Source: Candidatus Altarchaeales archaeon A3 (GTDB lineage: Archaea; Altiarchaeota; Altiarchaeia; Altiarchaeales; Altiarchaeaceae). Taken from it: DNA of 10,359 nucleotides. The position numbers were made by a program, and so were the translations under genes. The notes beneath the pieces are model-generated. The model made no database searches and was not told where the DNA came from. It worked only from the letters and a program-made list of their open reading frames with translations. The stretch's first letter is position 1; every line of letters starts with the position of its first letter. Below are positions 5,587-10,359 of this stretch, in pieces. The DNA lies in assembly GCA_002083985.1 (NCBI GenBank), contig MTER01000163.1:1-10359 (forward strand). The letters run 5' to 3'.

Positions 5587-5991
5587 ATGGAAGATTTAAT
5601 GAAAAAAGAAATGTTTAATTTTGAAAATAGTTTTCAAATTTTAAAGGCAGAATTTGATGAAAATGGAAAGATTACAGGATTCAGCATACTTCATAAAGAT
5701 AATGATTTGACTTCAAAAATAGGTATTTTAAAAATTTCTGATGTATTTTTTTTCCTGGCAATATTATTTGAGAGGGCAGAATCTAAAAAAAATGGCAAGG
5801 CATATGATTTTATAACGAGTAGATATTTGACAAATAGAGCATTTGCAAAAACACCAAAGGGAATATTTTTATATACTCGTTTTGACGAGTCAAAAAAAAC
5901 CGGTTTCCCAAGCATTGCCTTTAAAAATGACGAGGATTTTAATAACTTCATTGGATTTATAACCCTCGTAGTCAATGAAAAATTTAAATAA
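5587..5991 (+). CDS. Hypothetical alpha/beta protein coupled to the ATPase, 134 aa
   Basis: The ATG follows ctacaaaa, the same context as at 199. The sequence suggests an alpha/beta fold: strands FQILKAEFDENGKITGFSIL, a hydrophobic helix SDVFFFLAILFERAES, strands AFAKTPKGIFLYTRF and GFPSIAFKNDE, and a final helix DFNNFIGFITLVVNEKF. No signal peptide or clear TM is present. The layout (strands, basic/aromatic middle, terminal helix) would be compatible with a small nucleic-acid-binding protein, but I recognise no family. Its TAA overlaps the ATPase ATG by 1 nt (TAATG), indicating strong translational coupling and a likely role as an ATPase partner or accessory DNA-binding factor. Confidence 0.7.
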   Translation: MEDLMKKEMFNFENSFQILKAEFDENGKITGFSILHKDNDLTSKIGILKISDVFFFLAILFERAESKKNGKAYDFITSRYLTNRAFAKTPKGIFLYTRFDESKKTGFPSIAFKNDEDFNNFIGFITLVVNEKFK

Positions 5992-7310
5992 TGGATATTT
6001 TTTCTTGTGACGGAATACCGTATGGACTTCCTCCACAATATAATTTATTTGCCTTATTTGGACAATTACCGTCCTTAAGAGCCCAAATAGAAATCCCAGG
6101 GGCAGTAAATACGGAATTAAATTTAGTTGATTTACGCAAAAGTTTAGAAACCAGAAGATTAGTGCGGGAAAACTTTCGAACAGAAATAGAAAATGGAGAT
6201 ATTCCGCCTAATTTTCGTCCGATAATAACAATGGACGGCGACAAAATTTTCAGCCCTAAATTAGACATGGCAGATTATTTTAAGCAAAAAGGACTTTTCG
6301 GGGTTGTTGTTGGCTCGCCAGGAACTGGAAAAACACAAACCGTTATTAGACTTTTAAAAGAAATAGAAAAAACAACATTTGAAGTTGAAGACAAGAATTT
6401 TACAAAACACATAAAAAGCCCGTCTGCGATTATAATTGACCCTGTCGGGGAGATTGCGACAAGCGTTAATTTTAAAAGAAAAAAAGTAACTTATATTAGG
6501 GAGGTTGGAGAAAATGAAAATGCATTAAGGTTTTTACTGCGAGAGAACGAAAAAATAACATCTAAGGAGAAAAAAATTGAAGAAGATGTTGATTTATACA
6601 TTCTAATTAAAAATGAATTTATAGGAGGTGAAAAAAAAGGTCAAAAAAGTCAAAAGGAAATAACATTTGAACTAAAGACAAACAAACTAAAAGACATTAA
6701 ATACAAAGTTGGCGTTTCTGCTCCTGCCTCCTCGTTTGTAGTACTGGGGTATCTGATTGCTCAAAGCACAGTAAATAACCAATACTTCAATATTATAAAT
6801 TTTGATTCTCTTATGACAGAAGAAACAAGGGATATGATAAGTGGAATGATAATTAGCGGATATTTAACTTTTTTAAGTGATAATTATTCAATGAATAATA
6901 CTAATCCCGGCATTGAAACATTATTAGTCGTTGACGAAATGGGGTCTTTTTGTACAAAAAACCCTAAAAATTCTATAACAATGGAAAAATTTAAAGCCGC
7001 AGTTCAGCAAGGTCGTAAATATGGATTGCATGCAATTGGCATTTCTCAACTATTAAGTGACTTTAATCTTGGACTTTTAAAGATGTCCAATTTTAGATTA
7101 ATTCTTTCAGTAAGGGACAGAGAAACATTTGAGGATTTTTTTGCGAAATTATACCCTCTTGCCGAAGATATTCCTCATTTCCGCACAGAATTTTTAACAA
7201 AAATTTTAAAGGGTTTGAAAAAAAAAGGCACTTTTTGGTTATTTATGCAGGAAAAGGACACGACACAGATAATTGATTGGGGGTTGTGGCGTTCCAGATA
7301 TACACCTTAA
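5991..7310 (+). CDS. HerA/FtsK-superfamily P-loop ATPase (DNA translocation/packaging or VP8-like NTPase)
   Basis: The 439-aa protein has Walker A GSPGTGKT at residues 108-115 after strand LFGVVV. A strand with an acidic end, AIIIDPVGE, lies at 145-153. Walker B LLVVDEMGS is at 311-319 (D315, E316). QQGRKYGLHAIGISQ (339-353) follows, with the polar residue (Q353) and basic segment typical of HerA, VirB4, TraG and FtsK relatives. A conserved-looking ending FRLILSVRDRETFEDFF (368-384) comes next. The N-terminal hundred residues (MDIFSCDGIPYGLPPQYN...) may be a small beta domain, and residues about 184-245 are a charged insertion before the second core half. It is a cytoplasmic hexameric motor by family expectation, moving DNA or acting in virion assembly. 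Position after membrane and spike-like genes parallels pleolipovirus VP8. A conjugative coupling or VirB4-like role is the alternative. Confidence 0.85.
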   Translation: MDIFSCDGIPYGLPPQYNLFALFGQLPSLRAQIEIPGAVNTELNLVDLRKSLETRRLVRENFRTEIENGDIPPNFRPIITMDGDKIFSPKLDMADYFKQKGLFGVVVGSPGTGKTQTVIRLLKEIEKTTFEVEDKNFTKHIKSPSAIIIDPVGEIATSVNFKRKKVTYIREVGENENALRFLLRENEKITSKEKKIEEDVDLYILIKNEFIGGEKKGQKSQKEITFELKTNKLKDIKYKVGVSAPASSFVVLGYLIAQSTVNNQYFNIINFDSLMTEETRDMISGMIISGYLTFLSDNYSMNNTNPGIETLLVVDEMGSFCTKNPKNSITMEKFKAAVQQGRKYGLHAIGISQLLSDFNLGLLKMSNFRLILSVRDRETFEDFFAKLYPLAEDIPHFRTEFLTKILKGLKKKGTFWLFMQEKDTTQIIDWGLWRSRYTP

Positions 7311-7358
7311 AAAACACCGAAAAATTTAAACGACAACAATATTTTAATAAAAAACAAT

Positions 7359-7387
7359 TAATACTAATATAAAAAAAATATAATAAA
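7359..7387 (+). promoter_or_regulatory. Promoter candidate for the LamG surface protein gene
   Basis: TAATACTA (7359-7366) runs into ataaaaaaaatataataaaa. The TATA-like part at 7366-7376 is 23-33 nt before the ATG at 7399, correct for a leaderless archaeal transcript. The 88-bp gap 7311-7398 holds nothing else I can recognise. It separates this gene from the ATPase unit. Confidence 0.4.
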
Positions 7388-7398
7388 AAACACATAAA

Positions 7399-8907
7399 AT
7401 GGTTAAAAATTTTAAATATATGGCATTGATAATTTTAGGAATTTTATTTTTTTCAAATTCAGTAAATGCAGTTCCAGTCCTCAACTTCACAAGCCCGACA
7501 CCTGCAAATAATACATTTCAATCCCAGAACTGGACGGCAATCAACGTCAGCATCGCAGAGGCGAACCTTGACACCTTCAAATTCAACTGGAATGGCACTA
7601 ACACCTCATTCTACGACAGCAGCCTTGTCTTAGCCCTGAATTTTGACAATCTCACGGGAATGGGTGAAAACTACAACAACTCGCAGGGAATGTTTATCAG
7701 GGATTATTCCAAATACGGAAACAACGGAACAACAGCAACAACTGCGACAAGCCCGACCTGGAACTCGACTGGCAAATACGGCGGGGCGTTTCAGTTTGAT
7801 GGGAGCAATGATTATGTTAATTGCGGGACTGGGACAAGTTTGAATATACCTGCTTCTGATTTTACAATTGAAGCCTGGATAAAACCAAATGTTTTAACGG
7901 CACCTCAAGCAATTATTGGAAAAATAGAGTTTGCTACACACAGTTGGGGAATATATCAAACTGGTAGTAAATTTACATTCCAATTTCGGGGTACTGGTGG
8001 AGGTCCTATTATTTCTGCTAATTCAGTTTATAGCGTAGGTACATGGTATCACGTTATTGTAACAAGAACAGGAAACACTAATAGATTATACATTAACGGC
8101 GTATTCCAAACATCTGCATATACAACAGACATACCATCAACAGCATCAAAGAAATTTATTATTGGCAAAAGAACATCAACAAATGACTATTATTTCAACG
8201 GCTCAATAGACGAAGTCCGCATTTACAATCGCTCACTATCAGCAAACGAAGTCAAGATGCAATACTACGCCAATCTACAGAAGTTCAACTCAAGCCAATA
8301 TTACTTTTCAACAAATATAAGTGACGGTCAGGGAACTTATACGTATTTTGGTTGGGCAAACGACTCGGCAGGCAACCAGAATCAGACCGAAACCAGAACA
8401 CTCACAATAGACCAATGCTATTGCACGAGCTGTCAGACCTGCGTGAATGCGTTGAACTTGACAAATTGTAGCGCTGTAAAACTAACAGCAAATATCACCA
8501 ACTTCGCAGGAACTTGTATAAACAACCCGGTAAATTTCTCAAACAAAATTTTTGACTGTCAGGGACATATAATAGATGGGGACGATACAGGGGCGGACTA
8601 CGGAATTTATTTAGCTGGAAAACAAACCAACACAATCAAAAACTGCATAATCACAGATTTCCAAATAGGTTTTTATTTATCTTCTTCATCAAATAACACC
8701 GTAATAAACAACACAGCAAATTCAAATAGTTACGGAATTTATTTATATTCTTCTTCAAATAACACCGTAATAAACAACACAGCAAATTCAAATACTAATC
8801 ACGGAATTCATTTATATTCTTCATCAAATAACAACACCATAACAAACAACACAGCAAATAATTCCAGCACGGGATTTTTTTATATTCTTCCTCAGGCAAC
8901 ATCTTAA
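7399..8907 (+). CDS. Secreted LamG-domain plus NosD-like beta-helix surface protein, 5' intact part
   Basis: Residues 1-24 form a signal peptide (cleavage after VNA). Residues 25-72 (PVLNFTSPTPANN, FKFNWNGTNTSFYDSS) are an Asn/Thr-rich beta segment of the type that precedes LamG in archaeal surface proteins. Residues 75-287 are a LamG/concanavalin-like domain: FDGSNDYVNCG, FTIEAWIKP, WYHVIVTRTGNTNRLYINGV, FIIGKRT, NGSIDEVRIYNRSLSANEV. A short Ig-like strand pair (300-337) is followed by a Cys cluster CYCTSCQTC (340-348), then NKIFDCQGHIIDGDD (382-396) and NosD-like turns GIYLYSSSNNTVINNTANSN. The frame ends early at 8907, with the repeats continuing in another frame. T7 at 8875-8881 where the repeat calls for T8 explains the change. 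It probably binds cell-surface or matrix glycans. It could belong to the host chromosome or be element cargo. Confidence 0.85.
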   Translation: MVKNFKYMALIILGILFFSNSVNAVPVLNFTSPTPANNTFQSQNWTAINVSIAEANLDTFKFNWNGTNTSFYDSSLVLALNFDNLTGMGENYNNSQGMFIRDYSKYGNNGTTATTATSPTWNSTGKYGGAFQFDGSNDYVNCGTGTSLNIPASDFTIEAWIKPNVLTAPQAIIGKIEFATHSWGIYQTGSKFTFQFRGTGGGPIISANSVYSVGTWYHVIVTRTGNTNRLYINGVFQTSAYTTDIPSTASKKFIIGKRTSTNDYYFNGSIDEVRIYNRSLSANEVKMQYYANLQKFNSSQYYFSTNISDGQGTYTYFGWANDSAGNQNQTETRTLTIDQCYCTSCQTCVNALNLTNCSAVKLTANITNFAGTCINNPVNFSNKIFDCQGHIIDGDDTGADYGIYLAGKQTNTIKNCIITDFQIGFYLSSSSNNTVINNTANSNSYGIYLYSSSNNTVINNTANSNTNHGIHLYSSSNNNTITNNTANNSSTGFFYILPQATS

Positions 8908-9228
8908 CAAACAACACAGCAAATTCAAATGCTAATGTGGGAATTTATTTATCTTCTTCATCAAATAACAACAACATAAACAACAACACAGCAAATTCAA
9001 ATACTAATCACGGAATTTTTATCTTCTTCATCAAATAACAACGCCATAACAAACAACACAGCAAATTCAAATAATTACGGAATTTATTTATCTTCTTCCT
9101 CAAATAACGCCTTTATAAACAATACAGCAAATAATAATACTAATTATGGAATTTATTTATCTTATTCCTCAAACAGCAACACCTTTATAAACAATACAGC
9201 AAACAATAATACTCAGCAGGGGATTTAT
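8668..9228 (+). repeat. NosD-like tandem turns, array 1 (about 8 units of 66-72 bp)
   Basis: Each unit encodes G-I-Y-L-[YS]-S-S-S-N-N-x-x-I-N-N-T-A-N-S-N plus 2-4 variable residues, one turn of a right-handed beta-helix. Units are close to identical at the DNA level (aacaacacagcaaattcaaa recurs), which favours slippage and recombination. Nearly every unit carries an NNT glycosylation sequon. Confidence 0.8.
8880..9038 (+). pseudogene. Out-of-frame NosD-like segment of the surface protein
   Basis: After the T7 tract the repeat meaning continues here in the -1 frame: LYSSSGNILTNNTANSN, GIYLSSSSNNNNINNNTANS, then GIF and a stop at 9036-9038. There is no plausible independent start. At 9012-9028 the repeat reads ggaatttttatcttct where ggaatttatttatcttct is expected, a 2-nt loss that returns the frame to that of the 5' part. 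Thus 1-nt and 2-nt deletions together remove one codon's worth and restore phase, though a stop codon lies between them. Confidence 0.6.
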
Positions 9229-9591
9229 TTGAACAATTCGGACTCTAACAATTTTACTTTAAACACTGTAAAATTTAACAACCAGCACGGATTTTACACA
9301 CTGGCAACTTCAACAGGCAACATTTTAAACAACAATACTTTTTGCCAAAATAACCAGTCTGGAGGAGCGTGGTATGACCTTTATAACGGCGGAGTAAATA
9401 CAGGCGATGATAATAAAGGAGATACTTCTTACAATTGGAATGACACTGGGACAATTGGATTTACCTTCACTTGTTCAGAAGTGGTGGCTTGTTATTGTGA
9501 TTCTTGTTCTGACTGCACGAATAAAATAAACGATATAAATTGCACGACAATAAAACTTAATACGAGTATAATAAGGAAATTGCATAGATAA
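9019..9591 (+). pseudogene. Continuation of the surface protein: end of module 1 and start of module 2
   Basis: This is in the same frame as the 7399 part. It contains about three more NosD-like turns and the module-closing turn (VKFNNQHGFYTLATSTGN, NNNTFCQNNQSGGAWYDLYN). A short polar spacer (GGVNTGDDNKGDTSYNWNDT) and the second Cys cluster CYCDSCSDC (9490-9516) follow. It runs out at 9591 inside the segment that should read xGNCIDNPVNF. The only in-frame starts are weak (a TTG at 9229), so it is read as part of one broken gene rather than a separate protein. Confidence 0.6.
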
Positions 9592-10165
9592 TCCAGTAAA
9601 TTTCAACAATAAAATTTTTGATTGTCAGGGGCATACGATTGATGGAGACGATATAGGAGTGGACTATGGAATTTATTTAAATAGTAAGCAAAATAACACA
9701 ATAAAAAACTGCATAATCACAGATTTCGAAAGAGGTTTTTATTTATATTCTTCCACAAATAACACCCTGGCAAACAACACAGCAAATTCAAATACTTACC
9801 TAGGAATTTATTTATATTATTATTCCACAAATAACGCCTTAACAAACAACACAGCAAATTCAAATTATGATTTTGGAATTTTTATACGCGACTACTCAAA
9901 TAACAACACTCTAATAAACAACACAATAAATTCAAATAATAAGGGAATGGCTTTATTTTTTTCAGCAAATAACACCTTAATAAACAACACAATAAATTCA
10001 AATCCTTATATGGGAATTTATTTATATTCTTCCTCAAATAACACCTTAATAAACAACACAATAAATTCAAATGGTCAGCGGGGAATTTATTTATATTCTT
10101 CCACAAATAACACCCTGGCAAACAACACAGTAAATAATAACACAAAACGGAATTTATCTCAATGA
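9575..10165 (+). pseudogene. Module 2 NosD-like segment of the surface protein
   Basis: In a third frame the module resumes: GNCIDNPVNFNNKIFDCQGH, TIDGDDIGVDYGIYL, NTIKNCIITDFERGFYL. Six NosD-like turns with LINNTINSN or LANNTANSN cores follow (array at 9734-10148). An extra A, or two missing bases, around 9571-9574 accounts for the entry. The exit is at about 10147, where an extra C before GGAATTTAT pushes the frame to a stop at 10163-10165. A GTG/ATG start near 9656-9665 would be internal to the domain, so an independent gene is unlikely. Confidence 0.6.
9734..10148 (+). repeat. NosD-like tandem turns, array 2 (about 6 units)
   Basis: These are turns of 22-24 residues as in array 1, but with LINNTINSN replacing VINNTANSN in the later units. 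Neighbouring units are more alike within this array than to array 1, which suggests local homogenisation after the module was duplicated. One unit is divergent (GIFIRDYSNNN). Confidence 0.75.
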
Positions 10166-10359
10166 TGCAGATAATAATAATTTCTCCACAAACATCGTTA
10201 AATTTAACGGCCAGCATGGTTTTTATTCCGACTTAATAAGCACTGGCAACTTTATTAACAATAACACTTTCTGCTCCAACAACCGGTCAGGCGGGGCGTA
10301 TTATGATATTTATAACTTAGACACTAACAATTTCACAAATAACACCTGCGATACTTCAA
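10149..10359 (+). pseudogene. Module 2 closing segment, running off the right edge
   Basis: It is open to the end of the window in a fourth segment: GIYLNDADNNNFSTNIVKFN, GQHGFYSDLISTGN, NNNTFCSNNRSGGAYYDIYN. This is the counterpart of the module 1 closing turn at about 9221-9390. The gene therefore continues beyond 10359. Whether the 3' end restores a TM anchor or sorting signal cannot be seen. Confidence 0.6.

Larger units (their letters stand above)
8416..9489 (+). repeat. Large surface-protein module, copy 1 (about 1.07 kb)
   Basis: The module runs from the Cys cluster (CYCTSCQTC), through CINNPVNFSNKIFDC, GHIIDGDD and GIYL, into NosD-like turns. It ends in a special turn FNNQHGFY and STGN then NNNTFCQNNQSGG plus WYDLYN. 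The same series starts again at 9490 with CYCDSCSDC. The duplication involves the whole module, not just the short turns. Confidence 0.7.

Noticed and set aside
7643..7843. 66-aa ORF inside the LamG gene
   Set aside because: It is in an alternative frame within the clear LamG coding sequence and has no recognisable features.

Overview
The window looks like AT-rich archaeal DNA carrying part of a mobile element, probably virus- or plasmid-related, next to a large cell-surface protein gene. Archaeal origin is inferred from several things. Nearly all starts are bare A-rich contexts of the type aaaATG without Shine-Dalgarno motifs. TATA-like boxes lie about 25-35 nt upstream of some ATGs. There is a HerA/FtsK-type ATPase, and a LamG plus NosD-type surface protein rich in N-glycosylation sequons, a style common in uncultivated low-GC archaea. 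The standard genetic code fits, with TAA, TAG and TGA all used as stops. No rRNA, tRNA, CRISPR array, integrase or transposase was seen. All supported genes are on the + strand.

Region 1 (1-1035) holds small ORFs separated by two copies of an identical 40-bp repeat (120-159 and 474-513). Each copy sits just after a stop codon and could fold as a hairpin or H-type pseudoknot. A 145-aa protein with possible ribbon-helix-helix character follows. Region 2 (1040-2334) has a PAPS-reductase-like PP-loop gene whose nucleotide-binding loop is broken by a frame change, a clear winged-helix protein and a small basic protein.

Region 3 (2345-7310) is the most interesting part. It is a tightly packed block: a four-TM membrane protein, a signal-peptide/Cys-rich/C-terminally anchored ectodomain protein, four small soluble unknown proteins, and a HerA/FtsK-superfamily ATPase. 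The order (multi-TM membrane protein, anchored spike-like protein, small ORFs, P-loop NTPase) matches the conserved core of haloarchaeal pleolipoviruses (VP3, VP4, small ORFs, VP8). I infer a pleolipovirus-like virus, provirus or plasmid in a non-halophile. This rests on architecture and order, not on detected sequence homology.

Region 4 (7399 to the right edge) is a modular secreted protein: signal peptide, Asn-rich beta domain, LamG domain, then two copies of a roughly 1.07-kb module made of a Cys cluster, a conserved DCQGH segment and many NosD-like beta-helix turns. Its reading frame changes four times, so it is decayed, misassembled or phase-variable. No stretch over 300 bases lacks coding sequence. 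The longest non-coding gaps are the AT-rich ones at 514-597, 4663-4760, 5471-5586 and 7311-7398.
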